This document shows, piece after piece, positions 16,119 to 24,533 of a stretch of 49,628 nucleotides of DNA. The notes under the pieces are model-generated. The model searched no databases and was not told the DNA's origin. It saw only the letters and a list, made by a program, of their open reading frames with translations. The position numbers and the translations under genes were made by a program. Within the stretch, counting starts at the first letter, position 1, and every line of letters starts with the position of its first letter. The DNA comes from Oscillospiraceae bacterium (GTDB taxonomy: Bacteria; Bacillota; Clostridia; Oscillospirales; CAG-272): assembly GCA_015065105.1 (NCBI GenBank), contig SVQZ01000019.1, positions 1-49,628 on the forward strand, written 5' to 3'.

Positions 16119-17165
16119 TTAGATATTTGTTTTATTGAAATCTCCTTTATCGCATACGATATCGTAGCCGATAGAGGAAAGTTGCTTTTTTAATTCTTCA
16201 AGAGCCTGGGCGCTTTCGGCGCCGGTATATAATTTATTATTGTAAAGCGAATACTTCCTTCTTACCGATTGAGGCGAAAGATTCGGCATCACGACGTTTG
16301 CACCGGATAAGATACCCTTCAGTCGTCCGTCCCCGGCTATACTGCCCAAAGCGGTCGTAGCGGGAAGAAGAATATTCGGCTTCATTATTCTGATTATTGA
16401 TAAGAGATAGCAGGTAAGCTCCGCAGAGCCTGCTTTTTCATCCTTAAAGGGGGTGTCAAGATGGGGTATGAAGGGCCCTATACCGCACATTTCGGGAGAA
16501 AACTCCTCTATAAATTTAAGATCCTTTGCGATGTTTTCTATACTTTGATACGGGCTCTGTACCATAAAGCCGCAGCCTACCTGATAACCCAAGGATCTAA
16601 GGTCGTTTAAGCATCTCATTCTGTTTTCAAGGGTCAGTTCTTTTGGGTGAAGCCTTGCATAGTGATCACAGCTTGCCGTTTCGTGACGCAGAAGATATCT
16701 GTCCGCTCCCGCCTCGCGAAGCGCCTTATAGCTTTCATAGCTTCGTTCACCCAGAGAAAGGGTCACGGCAGTATCCGGATATCTTTTTTTGATTTCGCTT
16801 ACGATATCGCATACCCTTTCATCATTGAAGTATGCATCCTCTCCGCCCTGCATAACGAAGGTGCGAAAGCCTAAGGGATAGCCTTCCTCACAGCAGTCGA
16901 GGATCTCCTGCTTTGTCAATCTGTATCTTTGTGTATTTTTATTGCTTCTTCTTATACCGCAGTAAAGACAGTCGTTTTTACAGTAATTCGATATTTCTAT
17001 AAGACCCCTTATAAATATCTTGCTGCCATATACAGAGAGAGCCCTTTTTCTTGCAAGCTCTGCCAGCATTTCCGCAGCTTCCCTTGAGCGGCCCTTTACC
17101 AGCTTGCCGTATTCCTCCTCTGTAAGAGATCTTTGGTTATATAGCTTTTCAATTATTTTTTGCAT
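16119..17165 (-). CDS. hydE: [FeFe]-hydrogenase maturase HydE (radical-SAM)
   Basis: 348 residues, the family norm. HydE is a radical-SAM enzyme that processes the HydG-derived Fe(CO)2(CN)-cysteine complex on the way to the [2Fe] subcluster. It has the cluster motif CKNDCLYC (Cys62, Cys66, Cys69; CX3CX2C), the SAM-binding MQGGED, and the conserved GIRRSNKN tract after the third Cys. The start overlaps the end of the upstream small regulator by 17 nt, so the two are translationally coupled. BioB and PylB are relatives, but the company of hydG and hydF settles the identity. Confidence 0.95.
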   Translation of the reverse strand: MQKIIEKLYNQRSLTEEEYGKLVKGRSREAAEMLAELARKRALSVYGSKIFIRGLIEISNYCKNDCLYCGIRRSNKNTQRYRLTKQEILDCCEEGYPLGFRTFVMQGGEDAYFNDERVCDIVSEIKKRYPDTAVTLSLGERSYESYKALREAGADRYLLRHETASCDHYARLHPKELTLENRMRCLNDLRSLGYQVGCGFMVQSPYQSIENIAKDLKFIEEFSPEMCGIGPFIPHLDTPFKDEKAGSAELTCYLLSIIRIMKPNILLPATTALGSIAGDGRLKGILSGANVVMPNLSPQSVRRKYSLYNNKLYTGAESAQALEELKKQLSSIGYDIVCDKGDFNKTNI

Positions 17166-17415
17166 CTGTTATCACTCCGGAATAGGCGGTCTTAACGCTG
17201 ATCCCCTCTAATTTTCCTATTTTACCCGAAAGGGCGGAGATTATATCCTGAGGTGCATCAAGAGCGATGCTTATGATATTGATATTCTTTTCACGGTAGG
17301 GTATTCCCATTCTGCCGATGATATATTCACCGTAATTATGAAGAAGGGAATTAAGCGGCTCTGCCGAGCCGTTTCGCTCAACTATTATACTCATTACCGC
17401 AACTCTTGTACTCAT
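17149..17415 (-). CDS. TM1266-type putative iron-only hydrogenase system regulator
   Basis: 88 residues. The pattern (MSTRVAVMSIIVERN..., GEYIIGRMGIPY, INIISIALDAP, then GKIGKLEGISVKTAYS) fits the small ACT/NikR-C-like proteins that accompany hydE/hydG in many Clostridia and Thermotoga. They are annotated as a putative regulator from context only. There is no DNA-binding domain in this short chain, so if it senses a ligand it probably needs a partner. GGGAGAT sits at a good distance from the ATG. First gene of the hyd operon. Confidence 0.85.
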   Translation of the reverse strand: MSTRVAVMSIIVERNGSAEPLNSLLHNYGEYIIGRMGIPYREKNINIISIALDAPQDIISALSGKIGKLEGISVKTAYSGVITDAKNN

Positions 17416-17428
17416 AATATCTCCCTGT

Positions 17429-17640
17429 AAAAATGAATTGCCTTCGCCGTGAATTGCACCTGAAGGTACATGAATTGAAACCGCGTTGCAGTTTCGTTAA
17501 GGTGATTTTTCGTCTGAAGACCAAAAATATTTTAATAAAGATCATCTTTGCAAAGCAAGGGTTTTCTCAATGCAATATCATTGATGTTGCAATTCATTGA
17601 GCGTAGCGGAAATTCATGACGGTTTAACGTCAATTCATCA
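17429..17640. repeat. MITE-like imperfect palindromic repeat
   Basis: The left side has three TGAATTG boxes (17434, 17450, 17471) and the right side has three CAATTCA/AATTCAT-type boxes (17590, 17611, 17631). They are spaced about 16-21 nt and separated by mini-hairpins, for example ACCTGAAGGT and GACGGTTTAACGTC. The whole forms a ~210-bp imperfect inverted repeat with no coding capacity. It occupies the leader between the terminated RNA and the first hyd gene. This organisation recalls small intergenic repeats common in gut Firmicutes (recollection, not checked). Confidence 0.7.
17529..17558 (-). promoter_or_regulatory. Possible internal promoter for the hyd operon
   Basis: On the minus strand TTGCTT (17558-17553) is 18 bp from TAAAAT (17534-17529), inside the centre of the palindromic repeat. 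If used, the hyd operon has a promoter of its own, independent of the upstream terminated RNA. The match is moderate. Confidence 0.35.
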
Positions 17641-17668
17641 AAAATACGCACCCGGTTCGGGTGCGTAT
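17640..17668 (-). terminator. Strong terminator of the short RNA upstream of hyd
   Basis: An 11-bp perfect stem (17658-17668 with 17644-17654) and a 3-nt loop is followed on the minus strand by a T run. It lies about 180 nt after the spoIIE stop but only ~65 nt after the strong promoter at 17738-17766. Confidence 0.88.
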
Positions 17669-17731
17669 AGTTACAGCTATGCTTTTCTTAAACGCACCTT
17701 TAAACTCAGAAAACTCTTTGCCCGCAGGTCA
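17644..17731 (-). ncRNA. Candidate ~90-nt terminated RNA or attenuated leader of the hyd operon
   Basis: A consensus promoter (TTGACC-17-TATAAT) is followed after ~65 nt by a strong intrinsic terminator, with no open frame between. Inside, GGTGCGTTTA (minus, 17698-17689) can pair 9 of 10 bases with TATACGCACC, which is the 5' arm of the terminator (17668-17659). That would form an antiterminator excluding the terminator. UUUUCU/AGAAAA (17713-17708 with 17688-17683) encloses that element. The layout fits either a small regulatory RNA or an attenuator or riboswitch for the downstream regulator-hydEGF operon. It matches no riboswitch class I could recall. Confidence 0.6.
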
Positions 17732-17766
17732 TAGCCTATTATACTATATTTTTGACCGTAGGTCAA
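17718..17766 (-). promoter_or_regulatory. Consensus promoter flanked by two copies of a 15-bp operator-like motif
   Basis: On the minus strand: -35 TTGACC (17766-17761), 17-bp spacer, -10 TATAAT (17743-17738). The -35 is part of a perfect interrupted palindrome TTGACCTACGGTCAA (17766-17752). A second copy, ATGACCTGCGGGCAA (17732-17718), matches at 12 of 15 positions and starts at the predicted transcription start. The centres are 34 bp apart, close to three helical turns. A dimeric repressor binding both would cover the promoter. I do not recognise the motif. Confidence 0.72.
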
Positions 17767-17847
17767 GCATAACATTAGCTTTCTTTTCAAAATTATACCC
17801 TCAAAGTGCGGATAAGTATGTTGAAATTTCAACAAACTAATGAAATT

Positions 17848-20250
17848 TTAAACAATTTTTCTGATTCTTACCATGCCCAGCGTCATATCATCCCTTTCTC
17901 CGTTACGCTCTCTTGCATCGTCGAGTATTTTTTCGCACATTTCGGAAAGCGAAACTCCCCTCGCCCAGTCATTGGCAAGAGTGTCCATGAGCCAGAGCCC
18001 GTCCTCAAAGGATGAGGATATTCCGTCACTTGCCATAAGAACAACGTCCTTGTCCTGAAGCTTGAATTTTACCTCCTCGGCATTTAATTCCTTGGTTATC
18101 CCCACAGGCATGGTGTTGGAGGCTATCTTGAAAACACTCGTTCCGCGAAGCACGTAGGAGGGTGCGGCTCCGCTTTTTATAAAGCAGGCTTCACCGTTTA
18201 AAAGATCGATCTCAAGAAGATCCACGGTGGTCGAGCATTCGATGCTCTTCTGACGTAAAAAGGAGTTGAGCATAGAAAGAGACTGGGCTTTTTTGTTTCC
18301 CGCGCGCAGCATCCTGTCAAGATATACTCCTGCAAGTCTTGACGAAAGGGCGGCGTCTCTGCCGCTTCCCATTCCGTCGCTGATAAGAGAATAGAAATAG
18401 TCCTCGTTATTTTCAAAAAATGTAATGCTGTCACCGTTTATATCCTCGTTTTCCTTTTTGAGAGAGGCGTGGGTATATTCGGCGCAAAAGCTCCTTGCAC
18501 AGCTCATCGTCATTGAGATATGTTCGCCGTCTATAGAAAAGTCGGGTGCCTTCAAGGGCATTTTTACAACCCGTTCAAAGCTTCTGCGGATCTCGTCCAC
18601 CCCGAGCCTTACCCTTGCAAGATCTATTCCTCCCGCAATTATACGTTTTCTTCTCTTTCCGTAAACACAAAGATTCGATGCTTGAAAATTAAGGTATCTT
18701 GCACAGCCCTTTATCTTTACGGTCAGCTCCTCGTCAATCTCAAATTCCTTCGCATTTTCGTTCAGAGCCTCGGTCAAAAGTGCGGACATCGAAGCGTAAT
18801 TCCCCGCAAAGACCTCTGCCTTGCTCTTGTCCAGCGCGTTTTTCAGTTCAAGCGAATAATTACTGTTGATCTCATTTATAATAGATTCCATACGGTTGCA
18901 TTTTTTGAGAATACTTTCGGGTATATCGCCTTTGCCTGCTCTTTTACCCTCATACACCTTCATGGCAACGGTCTTTATACAGCGTGAGCTTTCCTCATAG
19001 TTTTCGTCGCGGCATATACGGTACCTCGGACATTTTCCGCAGTATTTATCGAAGCAATTTTCAACGCTTTTTAATACCGTGTCTGTTCCCGGCTTCTTTT
19101 CAACGCAGGATAGATTATAGAATATCTCCGCAAGGGAGGAAAGCGAATCGGATATAGCGGAGAAGCGCTCCTTTGCGCCCTCGTTCTGCTTTTCCTTTAC
19201 CGCTATCTCATCGGTTCTGCTTTGAGCCATGGCACCGTTGCCGATATACATTTTCGGCTTGGGCAAAAGCTCAAGATGCGCCAAAGGCGTAAAGATAAGA
19301 CTTGCCGCCAGAAGATCGGGCGCCAGGGTCTGCAGGGTTGAAAAGCCGTTCATATAAACAGCATATATTATACCCGTACCCAGAGCACAGGCAGAGGCAT
19401 ATATCGTACCCATCTTCCAGAAAAGCCCCGAGATTATACCCGAAATTGCAAAAAGCGGTGAAAAAAGAGGATCGTATGCCAGACCCGCAAAAAGACCTGC
19501 CGCCCCGCCGCGAAGCATTCCGCATTCCTTTGAAATATAAAGGGTCACGGTAAAGGCGGCGATAGCGGAAAGAGAGAAGCCTAAAAGGGTATAGCCGTTG
19601 AGGGAAAAGACAAAAAGACTCATAAGAGCAAGAAAGCCTGCATCGTGATATGAGGTAAAGCGGTGCTTTTGCTCCAAAGCGCCCGATATCAGAAGAGTAA
19701 TAAGAGGTGCGGCGAGAATGCCTGTGATAAGTCCGAAGAAGTCGAACCATAAAAATCCGCCCTTAATACAGCCTATTGCTCCGACAAACAGCATCATGAC
19801 CGAGGAAAGCAGAGCTCTTGCCGCCTTTTTTTCTCTGAAAAGACTGTCGGTATAGCTCTTTTTCGATATGTACGAAAGGGTAAATCTTGCTAAAAGTCCG
19901 AGGGTGTAAGCCAAAAACAGCGGACTTGCAAGACCGTTGACGAAAACGGAGGAGATAATGAGCCCCAGATAAACGAAGGGAACGTAATTGACCGATGCAC
20001 AAAACAGCGCTGTACCGAGGGGATAGCTCGCAAACATAAGCTCCGCCCGTCCGAAGAAGAAGGCCATGACCGAAAAGCAAAGACCCTTTGCGGCAAAATT
20101 CAGTCTTAGCTTTACAGCCTCTTGTCTTTCCTCTCTTGTACCCTCAATATGAAGATAGTTTCCCAAAAAAGCGGAGAAGCCCTGCTTTAATACCCGGGGT
20201 ATATCCTTGCTCTTTTCCAAAAAATGCGTTTTGAAGTTTTTGTTGTCCAT
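17848..20250 (-). CDS. spoIIE: Stage II sporulation protein E, PP2C phosphatase
   Basis: About 800 residues, close to the B. subtilis length (827). SpoIIE sits at the polar septum and dephosphorylates SpoIIAA to release sigma-F in the forespore. The N-terminal ~330 residues contain about ten hydrophobic segments. A linker region follows with a Cys-containing stretch (CFDKYCGKCPRYRIC). The C-terminal ~210 residues are the PP2C-type phosphatase with DGMGSG near residue 620 and VLMASDGISSSF, carrying metal-binding Asp residues. Start choice: AAGGATGG lies 8 nt before the ATG at 20250, but abuts the in-frame ATG at 20262, so 20250 is preferred. The neighbours are unrelated in function. Its presence marks an endospore former. 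Confidence 0.95.
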   Translation of the reverse strand: MDNKNFKTHFLEKSKDIPRVLKQGFSAFLGNYLHIEGTREERQEAVKLRLNFAAKGLCFSVMAFFFGRAELMFASYPLGTALFCASVNYVPFVYLGLIISSVFVNGLASPLFLAYTLGLLARFTLSYISKKSYTDSLFREKKAARALLSSVMMLFVGAIGCIKGGFLWFDFFGLITGILAAPLITLLISGALEQKHRFTSYHDAGFLALMSLFVFSLNGYTLLGFSLSAIAAFTVTLYISKECGMLRGGAAGLFAGLAYDPLFSPLFAISGIISGLFWKMGTIYASACALGTGIIYAVYMNGFSTLQTLAPDLLAASLIFTPLAHLELLPKPKMYIGNGAMAQSRTDEIAVKEKQNEGAKERFSAISDSLSSLAEIFYNLSCVEKKPGTDTVLKSVENCFDKYCGKCPRYRICRDENYEESSRCIKTVAMKVYEGKRAGKGDIPESILKKCNRMESIINEINSNYSLELKNALDKSKAEVFAGNYASMSALLTEALNENAKEFEIDEELTVKIKGCARYLNFQASNLCVYGKRRKRIIAGGIDLARVRLGVDEIRRSFERVVKMPLKAPDFSIDGEHISMTMSCARSFCAEYTHASLKKENEDINGDSITFFENNEDYFYSLISDGMGSGRDAALSSRLAGVYLDRMLRAGNKKAQSLSMLNSFLRQKSIECSTTVDLLEIDLLNGEACFIKSGAAPSYVLRGTSVFKIASNTMPVGITKELNAEEVKFKLQDKDVVLMASDGISSSFEDGLWLMDTLANDWARGVSLSEMCEKILDDARERNGERDDMTLGMVRIRKIV

Positions 20251-20471
20251 TTTTTTATCCATCCTTGTGATTATTGTTTATCTATGATTTTACGGCGGGA
20301 CACCGAAAACTGTTGTCGGGAAAGGCAGATCGAAAAAAAGAATATTATTCGGTTTAATTTTGGAAAATGGATCAAGAGGAAATTACCAAAGAAAAAGCAG
20401 AGTGAAAATAAAGGCTCGTACTATTGCCTAAAGAAAAATGTCAACGGATTTTTAAATTTTTCTAAAGGGTC

Positions 20472-20500
20472 TTGTAATATTCAAAATTATAATATATAAT
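20472..20500 (+). promoter_or_regulatory. Promoter of glyA
   Basis: TTGTAA (20472-20477), a 17-bp spacer and TATAAT (20495-20500), 41 nt before the ATG. The 290-bp divergent gap between spoIIE and glyA (20251-20540) is otherwise AT-rich and featureless. I see no glycine or tetrahydrofolate riboswitch. Confidence 0.75.
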
Positions 20501-20540
20501 GTAAAATAGATAATTATTTTTTTAGGGAGACGTATAAAAA

Positions 20541-21788
20541 ATGGTTTTAGAAAACATCGACTTTATCACATCGCTTGACGAGGAAGTGGGAGCGGCCGTT
20601 AAGCTTGAATATGACAGAGCTCAGAGAGGAATTGAGCTTATCGCTTCCGAAAACGTTGTATCCCCCGCGGTTCTTGCGGCTATGGGTACGACCCTTACAA
20701 ACAAATACGCAGAGGGCTACCCCTCCAAGCGTTATTACGGCGGCTGCGAATGCGTTGACGTTGTAGAAAATATTGCTATCGAGCGTGCAAAGAAGCTTTT
20801 CGGCGCAGAGGCGGCAAACGTTCAGCCCCACAGCGGCGCGCAGGCTAACCTTGCGGTTTATTTTGCACTTCTTCAGCCCGGCGATACCGTACTCGGTATG
20901 AATCTTGCCCACGGCGGCCACCTTACCCACGGAAGCCCCGTAAATATGTCGGGTAAATATTATAACTTCGTACCCTACGGTGTATCGGATGAAGCACAGG
21001 TCATAGATTATGACGCACTTGAAGCATTGGCACTTGAGGTTCAGCCCAAGCTTATCGTTGCAGGCGCATCCGCATACCCCAGAATTATAGATTTCAAGCG
21101 TATCTCCGAAATTGCAAAGAAGGTAAACGCATATTTCATGGTAGATATGGCTCACATTGCAGGTCTTGTTGCATCGGGTCAGCACCCCAACCCCTGCGAA
21201 TATGCAGACGTTGTTACAACCACCACCCATAAAACTCTCCGCGGTCCCCGCGGCGGTATGATCCTTTGCAAGGCTGAGCTTGAAAAGGCGATCAACAAGG
21301 CAGTATTCCCCGGTACACAGGGCGGTCCTCTTATGCACATTATCGCGGCTAAAGCAGTTTGTCTCGGTGAGGCTCTCAAGCCCGAATTCAAGGCATACGG
21401 CGAGCAGATAGTTAAGAATGCGGCTGCATTTGCAGATGAGCTTAAGAAGGAAGGCTTTGACCTTGTTTCCGGCGGTACCGATAACCACCTCATCCTCCTC
21501 GATCTCCGTAACTTCGGCATTACAGGTAAGGAGCTTGAAAAGAAGCTTGACGAGGTTTACATCACAGTTAACAAGAATGCTATTCCCAACGATCCCGAAT
21601 CTCCCTTTATAACCAGTGGTATCCGTCTCGGAACAGCGGCAGTGACCACAAGGGGCTTTAAGGAAGAGGATATGAGAGTTGTTGCAAAAATGATCAAGCT
21701 TGCGGCAACAGATTTTGATAACTCTGCAGACCTCATCAGAGAAACGATCACAGGTCTCTGCAAAAAATATCCCTTATACGAAGGCTGA
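20541..21788 (+). CDS. glyA: Serine hydroxymethyltransferase
   Basis: 415 residues, full length. It converts serine and tetrahydrofolate to glycine and 5,10-methylene-tetrahydrofolate with pyridoxal phosphate, feeding one-carbon metabolism. Diagnostic features are the PLP lysine in [13 protein letters not shown] (Lys231, equivalent to E. coli Lys229), [11 protein letters not shown] near the N-terminus, and [14 protein letters not shown]. The start follows TAGGGAGACG. It is transcribed from its own promoter. A gap of 135 nt separates it from the metA-led gene run. Confidence 0.98.
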   Translation: MVLENIDFITSLDEEVGAAVKLEYDRAQRGIELIASENVVSPAVLAAMGTTLTNKYAEGYPSKRYYGGCECVDVVENIAIERAKKLFGAEAANVQPHSGAQANLAVYFALLQPGDTVLGMNLAHGGHLTHGSPVNMSGKYYNFVPYGVSDEAQVIDYDALEALALEVQPKLIVAGASAYPRIIDFKRISEIAKKVNAYFMVDMAHIAGLVASGQHPNPCEYADVVTTTTHKTLRGPRGGMILCKAELEKAINKAVFPGTQGGPLMHIIAAKAVCLGEALKPEFKAYGEQIVKNAAAFADELKKEGFDLVSGGTDNHLILLDLRNFGITGKELEKKLDEVYITVNKNAIPNDPESPFITSGIRLGTAAVTTRGFKEEDMRVVAKMIKLAATDFDNSADLIRETITGLCKKYPLYEG

Positions 21789-21825
21789 GCCTTCATATTG
21801 AAGAGTGAAAAGTGAAGAGAAGCGG

Positions 21826-21856
21826 TGGTTTTTGCCTTTTACGGGGCAAAAATCAT
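21826..21856 (+). terminator. Possible attenuator or terminator hairpin between glyA and metA
   Basis: GGTTTTTGCC pairs with GGCAAAAATC around TTTTACGG (about 21827-21853), with G-U pairs extending the stem. No long T run follows, so read-through into metA is possible. The rest of the gap is AT-rich with several TTCATTA-like words. No SAM or T-box leader is recognisable before metA, and no promoter there is convincing. Confidence 0.35.
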
Positions 21857-21923
21857 CCTCTGTTGTTCATTAGTCGCTTTTCATTATTTATTGTTTACTA
21901 ATTAATTCCAGGTAGGTGCTCTC

Positions 21924-22841
21924 ATGCCAATTAAAATTCCCCGCGGTCTGCCTGCAGGTCAGATATTAGAAAATGAAAATATATTCGTAATGGACGAGTT
22001 TCGTGCCCAGCATCAGGATATAAGACCCTTGAAAATAGCTATTCTTAACCTGATGCCCACAAAGGAGACCACCGAAACACAGCTGGTAAGACTCTTATCC
22101 AACACCTCGCTGCAGATAGATCTTACTCTGCTCTCCACAGCAACCCATAAGCCGAAGCATACCTCTGCCGAGCATATGGATGCCTTTTATAAGAGCTATT
22201 ATGACGTTAAGAACGAGAAGTTCGACGGCCTTATAATCACAGGCGCTCCCGTTGAGGATCTTCGTTTCGAGGACGTTGATTATTGGCCTGAATTGGTTGA
22301 TATCCTTGAATGGTCAAAGACTCACGTATTCTCCACAATGTATATCTGCTGGGCGGCGCAGGCGGCGCTCTACTATCATTACGGTATCCCTAAGTACCAT
22401 CTTGACAGCAAGATGTTCGGAGTTTTCCCCCACCGTGTACGTCTTCCCAGACATCCTCTGGTGAGGGGCTTTGACGAAGAGTTCCTTGCTCCCCATTCAA
22501 GACATACAGAGGTGCTTGCCGAGGATATAAAGAAGATACCCGAGCTTTTGCTTCTTTGCGCCTCCGAGATGGCGGGAGTATATCTTGCCGTGGCTTCCGA
22601 CTGCCGAAAGGTGTTTGTTACCGGACATTGCGAGTATGATTACAATACTCTTTCAAAGGAGTATTTTCGTGACGTAAATAAGGGACTTAAAATAGAGATT
22701 CCCTATAACTATTTCCCCGGGGACGATCCCACAAAGATCCCCCCCAACAAATGGCGCAGTCATGCAAATCTGCTTTTCTCAAATTGGCTGAACTATTGTA
22801 TCTATCAGCCCACACCCTTTGATCTTAACGACATTAAGTGA
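21924..22841 (+). CDS. metAA: Homoserine O-acyltransferase (predicted acetyl-CoA type)
   Basis: 305 residues. It activates homoserine for methionine synthesis. The catalytic set is visible: Cys142 in ICWAAQA, and His236 with Glu238 in TGHCEYD. Glu111 (GAPVEDL) occupies the position where E. coli MetA has Gly. In published work on this family, Glu111 goes with acetyl-CoA use and Gly111 with succinyl-CoA, so the enzyme is predicted to make O-acetylhomoserine despite its MetA fold. The start has a weak AGGTAGG. The stop is seven nt before galK, so this is probably the first gene of a run ending at rsmG. Confidence 0.93.
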   Translation: MPIKIPRGLPAGQILENENIFVMDEFRAQHQDIRPLKIAILNLMPTKETTETQLVRLLSNTSLQIDLTLLSTATHKPKHTSAEHMDAFYKSYYDVKNEKFDGLIITGAPVEDLRFEDVDYWPELVDILEWSKTHVFSTMYICWAAQAALYYHYGIPKYHLDSKMFGVFPHRVRLPRHPLVRGFDEEFLAPHSRHTEVLAEDIKKIPELLLLCASEMAGVYLAVASDCRKVFVTGHCEYDYNTLSKEYFRDVNKGLKIEIPYNYFPGDDPTKIPPNKWRSHANLLFSNWLNYCIYQPTPFDLNDIK

Positions 22842-22848
22842 GGCAATT

Positions 22849-24123
22849 ATGAATACTAAGGAACTTATAAATGCTATAGGCAATAAAGAATTTGACGATA
22901 CCTTTGCCGCTTTATATACCGAAGCGAAGGTTGAGCTCCAGAGAGAAAGATATATCGATGCCGTAAATGAATTTGAAAAGCTTTACGGTGAAAAGGAGGT
23001 ATGCCTTTTCTCTGTTCCCGGAAGAAGCGAGATATCGGGTAACCATACCGACCATAACCACGGAAGAGTAATTGCCGCTTCCATCGATCTTGATATCATT
23101 GCCGTTGCCGCAAAGCGCGGTGACTCCGCGGTCTCTGTTACAAGCAAGGGCTTTGAACCGGATAATGTTGATATTTCCGAGCTTTCTCCCAATCAAGCAC
23201 AATACGGAAGATCCTCTGCACTTATCGCAGGAGTGGCGGACGGCTTTGTTAAGAACGGCTTTAATATAGGCGGCTATGAGGCATATACCACCTCAAACGT
23301 TTTTAAGGGCTCGGGACTTTCATCCTCTGCGGCATTTGAGGTAATGATAGGCAATATCTTCAACCATTTTTACAATGAAGGAAAGATAGAAAACAGTAAG
23401 ATAGCCATGATAAGCCAGTATGCCGAGAACGTTTTCTTCGGCAAGCCCTGCGGTCTTATGGACCAGATGGCCTGTGCCGTCGGCGGCTTTATAAATATTG
23501 ATTTTGCAGACAGCTCAAACCCTGTTATAAGAACTTCCGAGTTCGATCTTACCTCCTACGGCTACAGCCTTTGCATCGTAAATACAGGGGGCAACCACAC
23601 GGATCTCACCGATGATTATGCCGCAGTTCCTGCAGAAATGAAGGCAATTGCTTCCTATTTCGGCAGAGATGTGTTGGGTGATATCACCGAGGAGGAGGTA
23701 GTTTCCGCTATTCCCGCTCTCCGCGAACGCTTCGGTGACCGTGCAGTATTGCGCTCCCTTCACTTTATTGATGAAAACAAGAGAGTTGACGCGCAGGTGG
23801 AATGCCTTTCAAAGAACGACCTTAAGGGATTTTTTGCGGGTGTTATGGCATCGGGCGACTCCAGCTTCAAGCTTTTACAGAACATCTTTACCGTAAAGAA
23901 CCCCGCGGAGCAGGGTCTTACACTTGCTCTCGATCTCACAAAGAGAGCTCTTACGGGCAAGGATGCCGCATGGAGAGTACACGGAGGAGGCTTTGCGGGT
24001 ACTATTCAGGCATTCGTTCCCAATATATACGTTGATGAATACAAAAGCTACATAGAAAAGGTATTCGGCGAAGGCAGCTGTCATATCCTTACAGTGCGTA
24101 CCAAGGGCGCAATAATGCTGTGA
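22849..24123 (+). CDS. galK: Galactokinase
   Basis: 424 residues from the ATG at 22849, with GTGAGG upstream; an in-frame start 30 nt earlier lies inside metA and is less likely. GHMP-kinase features are present: the galactokinase signature VPGRSEISGNHTDHNHG near residues 56-72, the ATP-binding GSGLSSSAAFE, and a C-terminal GGGFAGTIQAF. It phosphorylates alpha-D-galactose at C1 in the Leloir pathway. No galT or galE is nearby, and it is wedged between metA and housekeeping genes. The signature has SEISGNHTDHN in place of the commoner VNLIGEHTDYN, a variant I associate with clostridial galactokinases. Confidence 0.9.
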   Translation: MNTKELINAIGNKEFDDTFAALYTEAKVELQRERYIDAVNEFEKLYGEKEVCLFSVPGRSEISGNHTDHNHGRVIAASIDLDIIAVAAKRGDSAVSVTSKGFEPDNVDISELSPNQAQYGRSSALIAGVADGFVKNGFNIGGYEAYTTSNVFKGSGLSSSAAFEVMIGNIFNHFYNEGKIENSKIAMISQYAENVFFGKPCGLMDQMACAVGGFINIDFADSSNPVIRTSEFDLTSYGYSLCIVNTGGNHTDLTDDYAAVPAEMKAIASYFGRDVLGDITEEEVVSAIPALRERFGDRAVLRSLHFIDENKRVDAQVECLSKNDLKGFFAGVMASGDSSFKLLQNIFTVKNPAEQGLTLALDLTKRALTGKDAAWRVHGGGFAGTIQAFVPNIYVDEYKSYIEKVFGEGSCHILTVRTKGAIML

Positions 24124-24533
24124 GTAAGAAATACAAGGTTAAAAGAACGCCGAAGCAGACAACTAAAGAAAAGGTAAAGAAGATAAATTGGCGGCTTTGG
24201 GGAATAACCATAGCCGTCACCCTTGTCTTATTTGCCGTTTATCAGGCCGGCATATATTTTGAATCTATTGCCGTAATGTATATCTATGCCATTCTTATGG
24301 GTGTGCTTATTATCGTTTACGGTATTCTTAACAGGGGCTTTTCGGGATTCGACCCCGAAAAGGTCTCTTTTCCGAAGAATATGACCGAGGAAGAAAAGCA
24401 AATACTAATTGAAAAAGAACTTAAAAGAAGAAAAAAGGCAAAGATAGTTCTGATACCTCTTATAGGTATAATGGTAACGTTGGCATTCGATACCCTCTAT
24501 CTCTATTATCTTGAGCCTTTGTTCAAAGGATAA
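24120..24533 (+). CDS. Small membrane protein of unknown function
   Basis: 137 residues starting at GTG (24120), overlapping the galK stop by 4 nt (GTGA) and ending directly against the walJ ATG. The N-terminus is basic (MSKKYKVKRTPKQTTKEK). Two adjacent hydrophobic segments fall at about residues 28-45 and 50-68. A charged helix EEEKQILIEKELKRRKKAK follows, then a third segment at about 109-130. No family recognised. Its tight packing argues for real translation and coupling with its neighbours. Confidence 0.75.
   Translation: MSKKYKVKRTPKQTTKEKVKKINWRLWGITIAVTLVLFAVYQAGIYFESIAVMYIYAILMGVLIIVYGILNRGFSGFDPEKVSFPKNMTEEEKQILIEKELKRRKKAKIVLIPLIGIMVTLAFDTLYLYYLEPLFKG

Noticed and set aside
17644-17731. 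c-di-GMP, tetrahydrofolate, preQ1, SAM or fluoride riboswitch
   Set aside because: None of the conserved core sequences of these classes could be found; only the generic terminator/antiterminator layout is present.
20263-20400. Spo0A boxes upstream of spoIIE
   Set aside because: The best candidates (TGTCGGG-like words) miss conserved bases of TGTCGAA and are not placed around a recognisable promoter.
20300-20540. Glycine or folate riboswitch before glyA
   Set aside because: The region is AT-rich without the conserved cores, and the promoter lies only 41 nt from the ATG, leaving no room for one.
21789-21923. SAM riboswitch or T-box leader before metA
   Set aside because: Only 135 nt, one weak hairpin, and no T-box or SAM-core sequence.
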